The notes under the pieces were generated by a model, which did not search any database, had not been told where the DNA came from, and saw only the letters and a list, made by a program, of their open reading frames with translations. The position numbers were made by a program, and so were the translations under genes. Shown in pieces: positions 17,274 through 26,555 of a stretch of 64,000 nt of DNA. Source of the stretch: Streptomyces sp. YIM 130001. Its GTDB lineage: Bacteria > Actinomycetota > Actinomycetes > Streptomycetales > Streptomycetaceae. Position 1 is the first letter of the stretch. Every line of letters starts with the position of its first letter. The stretch covers positions 345,346-409,345 of the forward strand of contig NZ_KZ984554.1 of the NCBI RefSeq assembly GCF_003574445.1, in the 5' to 3' direction.

Positions 17274-18269
17274 TCACACAGCCTGCCGTGCGGAGAAGTC
17301 GGCGTCCTGGGTGACGACGCCGTTGCGGCGGTCCATGGCCATGCCGAACAGCCGGCCCGCGCGGTACGAGGAGCGGACCAGCGGCCCGGACATCACGCCG
17401 GAGAAACCGATCTGCTCGGCTTCCTCCTTGAGCTCCACGAACTCGTGCGGCTTGACCCAGCGCTCGACCGGGTGGTGGCGCACGGAGGGGCGCAGGTACT
17501 GGGTGATGGTGATCAGCTCGCAGCCCGCGTCGTGCAGCTGCTGCAGCGCCTCACTGACCTCCTCGCGGGTCTCGCCCATGCCGAGGATCAGGTTCGACTT
17601 GGTGACCAGGCCGTCGTTACGGGCCTCGGTGATCACCTTGAGGGAGCGCTCGTACCGGAAGCCGGGGCGGATGCGCTTGAAGATCCGCGGCACCGTCTCC
17701 ACGTTGTGCGCGAGGACCTCGGGGCGCGAGGAGAAGACCTCGGCCAGCTGGTCCGGCTCCGCGTTGAAGTCGGGGATGAGCAGCTCGACCTTGGTGTGGC
17801 CGGACTCGCGCTCGGCGGTCATCGCGTGGATCTGGCGGACCGTCTCCGCGTACAGCCAGGCGCCGCCGTCCTCCAGGTCGTCGCGGGCGACGCCGGTGAT
17901 GGTCGCGTAGTTGAGGTCCATCGTGACGACGGACTCACCGACGCGGCGCGGCTCGTCGCGGTCCAGGGGCTCGGGCTTGCCGGTGTCGATCTGGCAGAAG
18001 TCGCAGCGCCGGGTGCACTGGTCGCCGCCGATGAGGAAGGTCGCCTCGCGGTCCTCCCAGCATTCGTAGATGTTGGGACAGCCGGCCTCCTGGCACACCG
18101 TGTGCAGGCCCTCGCTCTTCACGAGTTTCTGCATCTTCGTGTACTCGGGACCCATCTTCGCGCGGGTCTTGATCCACTCGGGCTTGCGCTCGATGGGCGT
18201 CTGACTGTTCCGGACCTCCAGGCGCAGCATCTTGCGTCCGTCGGGTGCGACAGCGGTCACGTCCGGCAC
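17274..18269 (-). CDS. lipA: Lipoyl synthase
   Basis: A 331-residue radical-SAM enzyme that inserts two sulfurs into protein-bound octanoate. Auxiliary-cluster cysteines are Cys59, Cys64 and Cys70 ([12 protein letters not shown]). The SAM-cluster cysteines are Cys85, Cys89 and Cys92 (CTRRCDFC). The C-terminal serine motif VRSSY is present. The start is GTG 18269. It acts after LipB (upstream, same strand) and modifies the lipoyl domains of the sucB product encoded at 37030-38808. Confidence 0.98.
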   Translation of the reverse strand: MPDVTAVAPDGRKMLRLEVRNSQTPIERKPEWIKTRAKMGPEYTKMQKLVKSEGLHTVCQEAGCPNIYECWEDREATFLIGGDQCTRRCDFCQIDTGKPEPLDRDEPRRVGESVVTMDLNYATITGVARDDLEDGGAWLYAETVRQIHAMTAERESGHTKVELLIPDFNAEPDQLAEVFSSRPEVLAHNVETVPRIFKRIRPGFRYERSLKVITEARNDGLVTKSNLILGMGETREEVSEALQQLHDAGCELITITQYLRPSVRHHPVERWVKPHEFVELKEEAEQIGFSGVMSGPLVRSSYRAGRLFGMAMDRRNGVVTQDADFSARQAV

Positions 18270-18467
18270 TCCCCTTTGCTATCGCGGCATTCGAATCGTC
18301 GGCGCCCACCAGGGTACGCCCGTCGTTTGTACGGTCTTACGCCCGGCCGACCAGGTGGCTCTGGGCGTGGACGGCGGGGCCGCCCGTACCGGCAACCTCC
18401 CGGTGGCGGGCGGCATTCCCCGGCCGGACCGCGTCGGCGGTGGCAGGGGAGGGGCCGGTCGGGACGG

Positions 18468-19286
18468 TCATGCGGTCGCGGGCGAGCCGGCGGCGGCCGT
18501 CGCGCCCTCGCCGACCGGGCGCGGCAGCGGCTCGGCCTCGTCCAGGACGGCGCGCAGGTGCTTCTCGACGACCGGCAGTACCTCGTCGATCGTGACGTCA
18601 CGGCCGAGTTCGGCGGCGATCGACGCGACCCCCGCGTCGCGGATGCCGCACGGCACGATCCGGTCGAACCAGGTGTTGTCCGGGTTCACGTTCAGTGAGA
18701 AGCCGTGCATCGTGACGCCCTTGGCGACCCGGATCCCGATCGCGGCGAGCTTGCGGTCCTCGCGGCGCTGGCCGGCGTTCGACGGTGCGTACTCCGGGCC
18801 GTTGAGCCTCGGGTCGAACTCGTCGTCGCCGATGCGCGGATCGATGTCGAGGGCGAGTCCGCCGAGGCGCTGTTCGACAGGGTCACCGAGCACCCAGACT
18901 CCGCTGCGGCCCTCGATGCGGGTGGTCTCCAGGCCGAACTCGGCGCAGGCGCGGATCAGCGCCTCCTCGAGCCGGCGCACGTGCGCCACCACGTCGACCG
19001 GACGCGGCAGCTTGAGGATCGGGTAGCCGATGAGCTGGCCGGGGCCGTGCCAGGTGATCTTTCCGCCGCGGTCCACGTCGATGACCGGAGTGCCGTCGAG
19101 CGGGCGCTCGCTGTCCTCGGTTCTGCGTCCGGCCGTGTAGACCGGCGGATGTTCGAGGAGCAGGCAGGTGTCCGGGATCTCGTCCGCGAAACGTGCCGCG
19201 TGCACCCGCCGCTGTTCGTCCCACGCCTGTTGGTACTCGACTGCGTCCGGACCGAAGCCAAGACGTACGAACCGCAGCTCATTCAC
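18468..19286 (-). CDS. lipB: Lipoyl(octanoyl) transferase
   Basis: A 272-residue LipB that moves octanoyl from acyl-carrier protein to lipoyl domains. It has the substrate motif [18 protein letters not shown] and the catalytic-Cys motif [13 protein letters not shown] 19286 is chosen because AAGGAGG lies eight bases upstream. About 200 bases separate it from lipA, so lipA may have its own promoter. Confidence 0.97.
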   Translation of the reverse strand: MNELRFVRLGFGPDAVEYQQAWDEQRRVHAARFADEIPDTCLLLEHPPVYTAGRRTEDSERPLDGTPVIDVDRGGKITWHGPGQLIGYPILKLPRPVDVVAHVRRLEEALIRACAEFGLETTRIEGRSGVWVLGDPVEQRLGGLALDIDPRIGDDEFDPRLNGPEYAPSNAGQRREDRKLAAIGIRVAKGVTMHGFSLNVNPDNTWFDRIVPCGIRDAGVASIAAELGRDVTIDEVLPVVEKHLRAVLDEAEPLPRPVGEGATAAAGSPATA

Positions 19287-19493
19287 GGCACGTGCCTCCT
19301 TGAAACGTTCACCGTGCACCTTGTGCGCCCCGGCCACTGTACGACCCGGGCGACACGGTCAGCCCGCCGCCCAATCCTCACACGATCGGATGAATGCGGG
19401 GCGAAGGTGGCGATGCGGGCCGCGCGGCTCGTTACATTCACGCCGTTCATGAGGGCTGCCGACCGGCCCGGAAGGCAGGAGACCGCACAGCTG

Positions 19494-20954
19494 ATGACGG
19501 AACGACCCCCGCAGCGCACGCCCAACCGCCAGCTTGCCGCGCTGATCGCCGAGGCAGGTTTCTCGAACGCAGGGCTGGCCCGCAGGGTCGACCAGTTGGG
19601 GCTCGAACACGGCCTCGATCTGCGCTACGACAAGACCTCGGTGACCCGCTGGCTGCGCGGACAACAACCGAGAGGCACCACGCCCGCACTCATCGCGGAG
19701 GTGTTCACCCGTCGGCTCGGCCGTCGGCTCGGCGCCCAGGATCTCGGGCTCGACGCCTGCGCCCCGGTGTACGCGGGGCTCGAGTTCGCCGCCTCGCCCG
19801 ACGAGGCGATCGACATCGTCAGCGGCCTGTGGCGCAAGGACTCCGGCAGCCACGCCGAGTTGCGGAAGATCGCCTTCACCCCCGCGGGACTCGTGGTGCC
19901 GAGCCGGGACTGGCTGATCGGCCGCGCGGACGAGCGGGTCGGGCGCGGGGAGCCGGGCGGGGACGGACCGACTGGTTCCGGAGCCCGGGTGCCCGCGCAG
20001 GGCCGCTCTCTGGTGCCCCGGCAGCGCAAGGACACCGAGCGCGCGCCGGGACAGCGTGTGACGTCCGGCGACATCGCGGCCCTGCGCTCGGTCGGCGAAC
20101 TCTTCCGGGCCCTCGATCACGCCTACGGAGGCGGCCACGCACGCCAGGCGCTGGTGCGCTATCTGGAGCACGAGACGGAGCCGATGCTGCGCGGCGTCTA
20201 CAGCGAGCCGGCCGGCCGGCGGCTCTTCGCCGCAGCCGCGGACCTCACCAGGCTCGCCGGCTGGACCTCGTACGACATCGCCGCGCACGGGCTCGCGCAG
20301 CGGTACTTCGTGCAGGCGCTGCGGCTCTCGCAGGCCGCCGCCGACCGGGCGTACGGCAGCTATGTGCTGGTGACGATGAGCCGGCAGGCGGTCTACCTCG
20401 GGCACGGCAGGGAAGCGGTGCAGCTGGCCCGGGTCGCGCAGCAGGGCGTCGGGGCTTCGGCGCCGCCCGTGGTGCAGGCGCTGCTGCATGCGGTGGAGGC
20501 CCGGGCGCACGGCGTGCTCGGCGAGGTGCGGGCCTGTACGGCCTCCGTGGTCAGGGCCGAGCGGGCGATGGCCGCGGCCCGGCCGGGTGACGAAGTGCCG
20601 TACTGGGCGCGGTACTTCGACGAGGGGCAGCTGGCGGACGAGTTCGCGCACTGTCATCGGGATCTGTTGCAGTACCGGGCCGCGGCGCAGCACGCGGAGC
20701 GCTCGCTGCAGTTGCGGGCGCCCGCGTTCGCGCGGTCACGGGTGTTCTGCCGGGTGGTGCTCGCCACCGCCCGTCTTGGGCTCGGCGAGCTCGACCAGGC
20801 GTGTGTGCTCGGCGCGGAGGCTGCCCAGCAGGCCTCGGAGATGCGTTCGGCGCGCGCCACGGAGTACGTGCGGGACTTCGAGCGCCGGCTCGAGCCGTAT
20901 CGCGACGCGAGCCCGGTGCGGGGCTACCGGGACCGGGTCGCGGCCCTGGGGTGA
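19494..20954 (+). CDS. TPR-containing transcriptional regulator
   Basis: A 486-residue protein divergent from lipB. The N-terminus (about 1-75) resembles a helix-turn-helix region, with GFSNAGLARRVDQLG and TSVTRWLRGQQPRG as likely recognition helices. A variable linker follows, then a long all-helical region rich in Ala/Leu repeats consistent with TPRs. This layout matches Streptomyces regulators of the NsdA-like type. ATG 19494 places the conserved region at the start; ATG 19449 is possible. The target genes are unknown. Confidence 0.8.
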   Translation: MTERPPQRTPNRQLAALIAEAGFSNAGLARRVDQLGLEHGLDLRYDKTSVTRWLRGQQPRGTTPALIAEVFTRRLGRRLGAQDLGLDACAPVYAGLEFAASPDEAIDIVSGLWRKDSGSHAELRKIAFTPAGLVVPSRDWLIGRADERVGRGEPGGDGPTGSGARVPAQGRSLVPRQRKDTERAPGQRVTSGDIAALRSVGELFRALDHAYGGGHARQALVRYLEHETEPMLRGVYSEPAGRRLFAAAADLTRLAGWTSYDIAAHGLAQRYFVQALRLSQAAADRAYGSYVLVTMSRQAVYLGHGREAVQLARVAQQGVGASAPPVVQALLHAVEARAHGVLGEVRACTASVVRAERAMAAARPGDEVPYWARYFDEGQLADEFAHCHRDLLQYRAAAQHAERSLQLRAPAFARSRVFCRVVLATARLGLGELDQACVLGAEAAQQASEMRSARATEYVRDFERRLEPYRDASPVRGYRDRVAALG

Positions 20955-21310
20955 GGCCCGCCGTCTCCTCGTGCGGGACGCGCCTCATCGAACGCGGAGC
21001 GGGCCGGGGCACGGCAACCGGCTGTCGCCGTACCGGGTCCTGGCCGCCGGTCTGTGAACCGCGCGCATCACGGTCGCCGCGGTGCCCGGCGAGCTGGAGG
21101 CGGAAGGGTGGCTGACCGCCCCGCCAGGGGTCGGGCAACCGGGGCGCCGTCCGGCGGGCGTCGCACACGGCTCCGCACGAGTCGTTCCGCGGGCGCCGCA
21201 GGGGCGCCGAGCTGCGAGAGGCGCTTGCCGAGTGTCCGGCCCGCGTCCGCGGCGCGCGGACCCGTACCGAACGCAGCGTGATCTGCGCGGAGTTCGCACG
21301 GGGACGGTGG
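20955..21310. other. Intergenic region between converging genes
   Basis: This 356-base gap lies between the TPR regulator and the flavin oxidoreductase, which converge. Only short, codon-biased-looking shadow frames are present. I see no convincing gene, RNA or strong hairpin in it. Confidence 0.6.
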
Positions 21311-22672
21311 TCAGGCCGCGGTGGTGGCCGACGGCGCCGCTGCCTGTACGCCCAGGTCGGTGAGGACGGACCGGGCGGCACGGGCGCCCGAGTACAGCGT
21401 GCCCTGGACGGTGCTGGTGTCGCGGTGGTCGCCGCAGACGTACAGGCCCGACAGCACGCGCACCGGACGGCGCAGGTCGTGCGGGGGAGGCATCGCGGGG
21501 ACGGCCTCCGGGTCGTGGTGGACGGCGAGCAGTTCCCAGCCGGCCGTCGACGTGCCGTAGAGGCGGGCGAGTTGGGCGCGTACCTCGGTCTCGGCCGGGG
21601 GCGGGCCGTGCACCACCGAGGTGACCAGGGCACGGCCCGCGGGTGTCCTCGACGGGTCGACCTCGCTCATCACGGCCGTGTGCGCGACGGGGCCGCGACG
21701 CTCGGCGTCCAGGACCAGGGCGGGTTCGGCCAGGGGGCGTTCCGGCGCGGTGTGGTGGAGGACGGTCACGGGGTGGAACGCCGGCATCCGGAGTCCCGGC
21801 AGCAGTTCGGCGGCCTGCCGTGCGCCCGTCGCGAGCAGGACGGAGCGGCAGCGGATCTCCCCGTGTCCGGCGGTGCGTACCGCGGACGCCGAGACCTCCA
21901 CGGCCTTCACGCCGGTGCGGACGGTGCCGGACGGCAGTGCGGCCGCCAAGGTGGTGGGCAGGGTCGCGGCCCCGCCCACCGGCACGCAGAGCCGCCCGCG
22001 GGCGAACCCGCGCAGGACCAGGTCGGCCACCCGGCTCGAGGTGCCGAGTCCCGGGTCGGCGAGCAGCGCGGCGAGCAAGGGGCGCAGGAATCCGTCGACC
22101 GCCCGCTGCGGCATCCGGCCGCACGCCGAGGCGGCCAGCGCTTCCGCGGCGGTGAGTTCGGGCCGTGCGAGGAGCCTCGGTACGTCGGTGGCGGCGAGCC
22201 GGCCGAGCGCGCGGCCGAGTCGGGCCTGGTCGAGCGGACTGGCCATCAGCGGACGGCCGCGGGAACCGGATCCGGGGAGCCGGTGAGTACGGGGAGCGCT
22301 CGCCAGGGCGCGTGCAGCCGTAAGTGCGCCCCTTGCGCTCCGTCCGGCCGCCGACGAGCCGGACTGCGGTTCTCCCGCCCGGTGCAGTCGGCCCTCGCTG
22401 TGCACGAGTACCCCTGGGGCGAAGGTCCGCAGTGGCAGTGCGTCGAGCCCCGGCGTGCGCCGGAGCTCCGGGTACGAGGTGGACAGCAGTGGGCCGATCC
22501 GGTCGAGCCGGAACCCGTCGACCACCTCCGTGGACATCCGCCCCCCGATGGCGGGTGCGGCCTCCAGCACCGCCGTGGTCACCCCGGCCGCGTGCAGCCG
22601 GTGTGCGGCGGACAGGCCGGCGATGCCGGCCCCCACGATGACGACGTCCACTTGCTCCGCGGGCTCACGCAC
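21311..22672 (-). CDS. FAD-dependent amine-oxidase-like protein
   Basis: A 453-residue flavoprotein of the NAD(P)-binding Rossmann/amine-oxidase fold. The dinucleotide motif VIVGAGIAGLSAAHRL is near residue 10, followed by the GGRMST motif. The C-terminal FAD motif GLYVCGDHRDTSTVQGTLYSG resembles protoporphyrinogen-oxidase and phytoene-desaturase-like proteins. It is cytosolic, with no signal peptide. The substrate is unknown. Confidence 0.85.
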   Translation of the reverse strand: MREPAEQVDVVIVGAGIAGLSAAHRLHAAGVTTAVLEAAPAIGGRMSTEVVDGFRLDRIGPLLSTSYPELRRTPGLDALPLRTFAPGVLVHSEGRLHRAGEPQSGSSAAGRSARGALTAARALASAPRTHRLPGSGSRGRPLMASPLDQARLGRALGRLAATDVPRLLARPELTAAEALAASACGRMPQRAVDGFLRPLLAALLADPGLGTSSRVADLVLRGFARGRLCVPVGGAATLPTTLAAALPSGTVRTGVKAVEVSASAVRTAGHGEIRCRSVLLATGARQAAELLPGLRMPAFHPVTVLHHTAPERPLAEPALVLDAERRGPVAHTAVMSEVDPSRTPAGRALVTSVVHGPPPAETEVRAQLARLYGTSTAGWELLAVHHDPEAVPAMPPPHDLRRPVRVLSGLYVCGDHRDTSTVQGTLYSGARAARSVLTDLGVQAAAPSATTAA

Positions 22673-22881
22673 GTGCCCCTCCCCGAGGTCGCTCGCCTTT
22701 GTCGCTCGCCTGTGGAGGGGTCATGCCCCCAACAAGCTCCGGGAATACCCGAGTTGGGCCCGAGCGTAGGAGCAGTTCCGGTCAGGGGCAGTCGCGCACC
22801 GACCGGGCACCGTCGCACAGCGGTCGCACACGGTCGGGGCAAGCGGCGCGACGCCAACGGCAACGGCACCGATCGCGTGAG

Positions 22882-23784
22882 TCAGGTCGCAGCCGCGCCG
22901 GCCGCAGCTCCCACCGCGTCGTCGATCGTCGGGAACGCGAACCGGAAACCGGACTCGGTGAGCCGAGTGGGCAACACCCGCTGGCTGCACAGCACATCGC
23001 CCGCCATCTCGCCAAGTACCAGGCGCAGCGCGGGAGTCGGTGCGGGAAACAGTGTCGGGCGGTGCAGTACGCGGCCCATCGCGGCCGTCACCTCACGGTT
23101 CGTCACCGGATGCGGAGCGGTCAGATTGACCGGACCCGACAGCTCTTCGGTGGCGATCAGGTGGCGCAGGGCCGCCACCTCGTCATGCAGCGCGATGAAA
23201 CTCCAGTACTGCCTGCCGTCCCCGAGCCGCCCGCCCAGACCGGCCTTGAACAGCGGGAACATCCGGCCCCAGGCGCCGCCCTTGCGGGCCACCACCAGAC
23301 CGGATCGGGCGAAGACCGTGCGCACCCCCGCCTCGACCGCGGCGCCCGCCGCCTCCTCCCACTCCACGCACAGCTGCGGCAGGAAGCCGTCGCCGGCGGG
23401 CGCGCTCTCGTCGACCGCCCGGCCGCCCGTGTCGCCGTAGTACCCCACCGCGCTGGCGTTCACGAAGACGTCAGGGGGTACGTCGAGTGCGGCGACGGCC
23501 TCCGCGAGGGTGGCCGTACCGAGCACCCGGCTGTCCCGGAGCTCCCGCTTGTACGCGTCGGTCCAGCGGTGATCGCCGACCCCGGCCGCGGCCAGGTTCA
23601 CCACGGCGTCACAGCCGGGCAGCGCCGTCGGGTCGACGTACTGGCGATGGGGGTCCCACTCGGCCTCGCCCGGTGCGCTCGGGGCGCGGCGCACCAGGGT
23701 CACCACCTCGTGCCCGTCCGCGACGAGCGAGCGCACGAGGTTCCTGCCGATGAGTCCGGACGAGCCGGTGACCGCGATCCGCAT
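22882..23784 (-). CDS. TIGR01777-family NAD-dependent epimerase
   Basis: A 300-residue atypical SDR (YfcH / SDR39U1 group). It has the N-terminal GSSGLIGRNL dinucleotide motif, the family motif VNLAAAGVGDHRWTDAYKRELRDSR (only its key parts: VNLA and RWT), NASAVGYYGD in place of the classical Tyr region, and a DUF1731-type C-terminus (PTRLTESGFRFAFP). ATG 23784 gives normal length. The physiological substrate is unknown. Confidence 0.9.
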   Translation of the reverse strand: MRIAVTGSSGLIGRNLVRSLVADGHEVVTLVRRAPSAPGEAEWDPHRQYVDPTALPGCDAVVNLAAAGVGDHRWTDAYKRELRDSRVLGTATLAEAVAALDVPPDVFVNASAVGYYGDTGGRAVDESAPAGDGFLPQLCVEWEEAAGAAVEAGVRTVFARSGLVVARKGGAWGRMFPLFKAGLGGRLGDGRQYWSFIALHDEVAALRHLIATEELSGPVNLTAPHPVTNREVTAAMGRVLHRPTLFPAPTPALRLVLGEMAGDVLCSQRVLPTRLTESGFRFAFPTIDDAVGAAAGAAAT

Positions 23785-23868
23785 GGCTCCATCCTGCCCG
23801 CTGCGGAGCCGGCACGGGAACCGGAGGCGCCGCCGGACCGCTCCGGGCGCGGATCTACAGTGGCCCGC

Positions 23869-24354
23869 ATGTCCGAGGCATTCATACGCTCGGCCCGGTG
23901 GAGCGACGCGGACGCCCTCGGGCGGCTCGACCGCGCCACCTGGTCCACTGTGCACGCCGTGCAGCCGAAGCCCGCGCCGTCCGCGCCGTTCTTCGACGCG
24001 ACGCACGACCCCGGCCAGTTCCTGGTGGCCGAGGCGCACGGGGATGTCGTGGGCTACATCCGTCTCTGCCGCTCCCTGCCCGTCCGGGCCAACGCCCATG
24101 TGCTGCAGATACAGGGCTTCGCGGTCGCCGAGGCCGCTCGCGGCCGCGGCACCGGCCGGGCGCTGGTCCGGGCCGCCTGCGCCGCTGCCCGGGACCGAGG
24201 TGCACGCCGCCTGACGCTGCGCGTGCTCGGCCACAACGTGGCCGCCCGCGCGCTGTACGCCTCCGAGGGCTTCGCGGTCGAGGGCGTACTGCCGGGGGAG
24301 TTCCTGCTCGACGGGAAGTACGTCGACGACGTCCTGATGGGGCGCGCGATCTGA
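23869..24354 (+). CDS. GNAT family N-acetyltransferase
   Basis: A 161-residue GNAT protein. The acetyl-CoA loop is AEAARGRGTGRALVRAA (about residues 85-101), preceded by the VLQIQGFAV strand and followed by NVAARALYASEGF motif B. ATG 23869 is divergent from the epimerase gene with 84 bases between. The acceptor is unknown. Confidence 0.9.
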   Translation: MSEAFIRSARWSDADALGRLDRATWSTVHAVQPKPAPSAPFFDATHDPGQFLVAEAHGDVVGYIRLCRSLPVRANAHVLQIQGFAVAEAARGRGTGRALVRAACAAARDRGARRLTLRVLGHNVAARALYASEGFAVEGVLPGEFLLDGKYVDDVLMGRAI

Positions 24355-24506
24355 TGGGCCGCGCGATCGGGCCGGACGCCGGGGCCTGAGCCGGGCGGGT
24401 GTGCGCCGCGGATGCCTGGGTGGCGGCCCGCGGGACGGAGCGCCGGCGGGCTCCGCGTGGGCGGCCCGGGGTGCGGCACGGCCCTTCGAGCCGCAGTGTT
24501 CTCTGT

Positions 24507-25703
24507 ATGCTCCCCTGGAAGGTGACGCGCCGGGACGGCACTCCGGACGAGGACCTCCACGCCGGTCTGCGGGGCGCACCACCCATCCACTCGGTGCGCC
24601 GAGCCCTGCCCGTCCTGCTGATCCTGACCGCGCTGCTGCGGATCTTCTTCCATCTGGACACCGAGTTCGCGCTGACGCTCGCGGCCACCCCGCCGGTCGC
24701 CGCACTGTCCTACGGGCCGCTCGCGACCGCCGGCTTCGGTGCCGTCGCGATCCTCCTCTTCGAGTTGCCCCTGCTCCAGTGGGACACCCCGGGCACCGGT
24801 GATTTCGGCTCGCTGCTCTTCGTGGTGCTGCTCAGCGTCGCGGTGTCCTGGGTGCGCAAGCGCCGCGAGGACAAGCTCTTCAGCATCCGGACCGTCGCCG
24901 AGTCCGCCCAGCTCGCCGTACTCACACCGCTGGCGGAACGGGTGGGCGAGGTGCGGTGCTCGGGGCTCTACCGGGCGGCCGCCCGTGACAGCCGGGTCGG
25001 CGGCGACCTCTTCGACGTACGCGACGGGCCCTACGGAGTGCGGGCCGTCGTCGGCGATGTGCAGGGCCACGGGCTCGCGGCGGTGGGCACCGTGGCCGCG
25101 CTGCTCGGGGCGTTCCGCGAATCCGTGCTCGACGATCCGGATCTGGAGCGGGTGGCCGCCCGCCTCGACCGGCGCATGGTCATCGACTCCGAGGGCGTCG
25201 AGCACGCGGAACTGTTCGCCACCGCACTCCTGATGGAGTTCCCGCCCGGCTCGTCGGTGGTACGGCTGCTGTCCTGCGGGCATCCGGCACCGCTGATGCT
25301 GCGGGACGGGCGGCTCGTCGAACCGGCGGTGCAGTCCAGCCCGCCGCTCGGACTCGGCCTGTCCCTCGACGGGATCGGCGCGCCGGTCGTACGCACGGTC
25401 GAGCTGGAGGCCGGGGACGTGCTGGTCGCGTTCAGCGACGGCGTCACCGAGGCGCGGGACGCCTCCGGCGCGTACTACCCGCTGGAGGAACGGCTGCCCG
25501 CGCTCGGGGTCACCGACCCGGATCGCCTTGCCGAGGCGGTCTGGCAGGACCTCAGGCGCTTCGTACGCCGGATCGAGGACGACCTGCAGCTCCTCGTCCT
25601 GGCCCCGGATCTCCAGGCGCGGGCCGAGGCGGGCCGGACCCAGGCGGGCCGGACCGGCGGGCCGAGCGCTGAGGACGGCGGCAGCAGACCACCGCGTGCC
25701 TAG
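24507..25703 (+). CDS. Membrane SpoIIE/PP2C-type phosphatase
   Basis: A 398-residue protein. A short N-terminal cytoplasmic part is followed by about three or four membrane helices (residues 30-110), then a PP2C_SIG domain with SRVGGDLFDV, VVGDVQGHGLAAV, GHPAPLMLRDG and FSDGVTEARD, which carry the metal-binding aspartates. Such Streptomyces proteins dephosphorylate anti-sigma-factor antagonists. ATG 24507 was chosen as the last start before the conserved part. Its TAG stop lies in the CTAG next to the IS relic. Confidence 0.88.
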   Translation: MLPWKVTRRDGTPDEDLHAGLRGAPPIHSVRRALPVLLILTALLRIFFHLDTEFALTLAATPPVAALSYGPLATAGFGAVAILLFELPLLQWDTPGTGDFGSLLFVVLLSVAVSWVRKRREDKLFSIRTVAESAQLAVLTPLAERVGEVRCSGLYRAAARDSRVGGDLFDVRDGPYGVRAVVGDVQGHGLAAVGTVAALLGAFRESVLDDPDLERVAARLDRRMVIDSEGVEHAELFATALLMEFPPGSSVVRLLSCGHPAPLMLRDGRLVEPAVQSSPPLGLGLSLDGIGAPVVRTVELEAGDVLVAFSDGVTEARDASGAYYPLEERLPALGVTDPDRLAEAVWQDLRRFVRRIEDDLQLLVLAPDLQARAEAGRTQAGRTGGPSAEDGGSRPPRA

Positions 25704-25724
25704 AGCCTGTCGTGCGGATCCGTG

Positions 25725-26540
25725 TCATGGGGATCCGCGCGGGGCCGCGGCGCCGGCACAGTACCCGCCCCGGCGCCGCAGGTGGTGACGGCAGGGACCG
25801 TTGCTGTATGCCTCGTCCGCGGCAAGGCTGCCGGGCCCGCCGCGCGTCCTGCCCGCGGTCGTGCGCAGGACGCGGATCTTCTCCGGCACCGCTTCGAACC
25901 GGGTGCAGTCCGCCCGCTGTCCGCCAGTCGGTACCAGGGACAGTGGGCGGCAGTGCCCGTCTGCGCTCAGGTGGAGTTTGCTGGTGAAGCCGCCCCGCGA
26001 GCGACCCAGGCCCTCACCTCCTGCACCACCTCCACCAGCCGGCCGTCCAGGCTCTGCCAGGATGCTTCGCCCTGGTATTCGGCCTGTTCGACCCCCTCTT
26101 GAGGACGCCGGCGGCGGATCGGTACGAGCGCCGGCGGCATGCTGCTGCGCACGCACGATGGTGGAGTCGACCGCACTGTCATCCCGATCGATGTCACCCG
26201 CCGCGGTGGCCGCGGCCTGGACCTGCCGCAACAGGCGTTCCCGCGTCCCGTCCGCCGGACATCGCCCATGGCGTTCGTCGACGGTCTGCCACGGTCCGAA
26301 CCGCTCCGGAAGATCACGCCGGTGCTCGCCGGTGCTCGCCGGTGCTCGCCGGTGCTCGCCGGTGCTCGCCGGTTCGAACTCGGTACGGGATCCCGTCGAT
26401 CACCTGCCGGTGATCGCGCCACCGGCCGCAACAGTGGTTGCCGACCGGCAGGAACGGCCGCGGCCGCTCCCGCTCCGCATCCGTCGAGTCACCCCGCCCC
26501 ACACCCAGGACCACGAGCCAGAAGTCAGGCAGCCACATGG
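25725..26540 (-). pseudogene. IS5-family transposase remnant
   Basis: Family segments appear in the right order but in more than one frame. N-terminal DAERERPRPFLPV and GRWRDHRQVIDG come first, then DLPERFGPWQTV and GTRERLLRQVQAAA, then the catalytic-region DSTIVRAQQHAAGA and SRGGFTSKLHLSADGHCRPL, then DEAYS. A block of five 10-bp repeats breaks the middle, a glycine-rich insertion precedes SRGG, and the C-terminal DDE glutamate region is absent. It cannot encode an active transposase. Confidence 0.8.
26321..26370. repeat. Five tandem copies of GGTGCTCGCC
   Basis: Five perfect 10-bp units lie inside the transposase remnant, where intact relatives encode the residues before DLPERFG. Because 10 is not a multiple of 3, copy-number change alters the frame. 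Confidence 0.95.
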
Positions 26541-26555
26541 TCGAGCGGACAAGCT

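Larger units (their letters stand above)
25704..26555 (-). mobile_element. Decayed IS5-type insertion sequence
   Basis: About 852 bases bounded by CTAG on both sides (25700-25703 and 26556-26559). The ends AGCCTGTC and, on the other strand, AGCTTGTC form imperfect terminal repeats. The inside is a broken IS5-family transposase on the minus strand. The length and CTAG flanks fit IS5-type elements. The CTAG flanks also supply the stop codons of both neighbouring genes. Confidence 0.75.

Noticed and set aside
20955..21310. Small open frames in the gap after the TPR regulator
   Set aside because: They are Arg/Gly-rich, have no ribosome-binding site and show no recognisable family.
26321..26370. 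Possible CRISPR-like array
   Set aside because: The units are 10 bp with no spacers and no cas gene is nearby; it is a simple tandem repeat.
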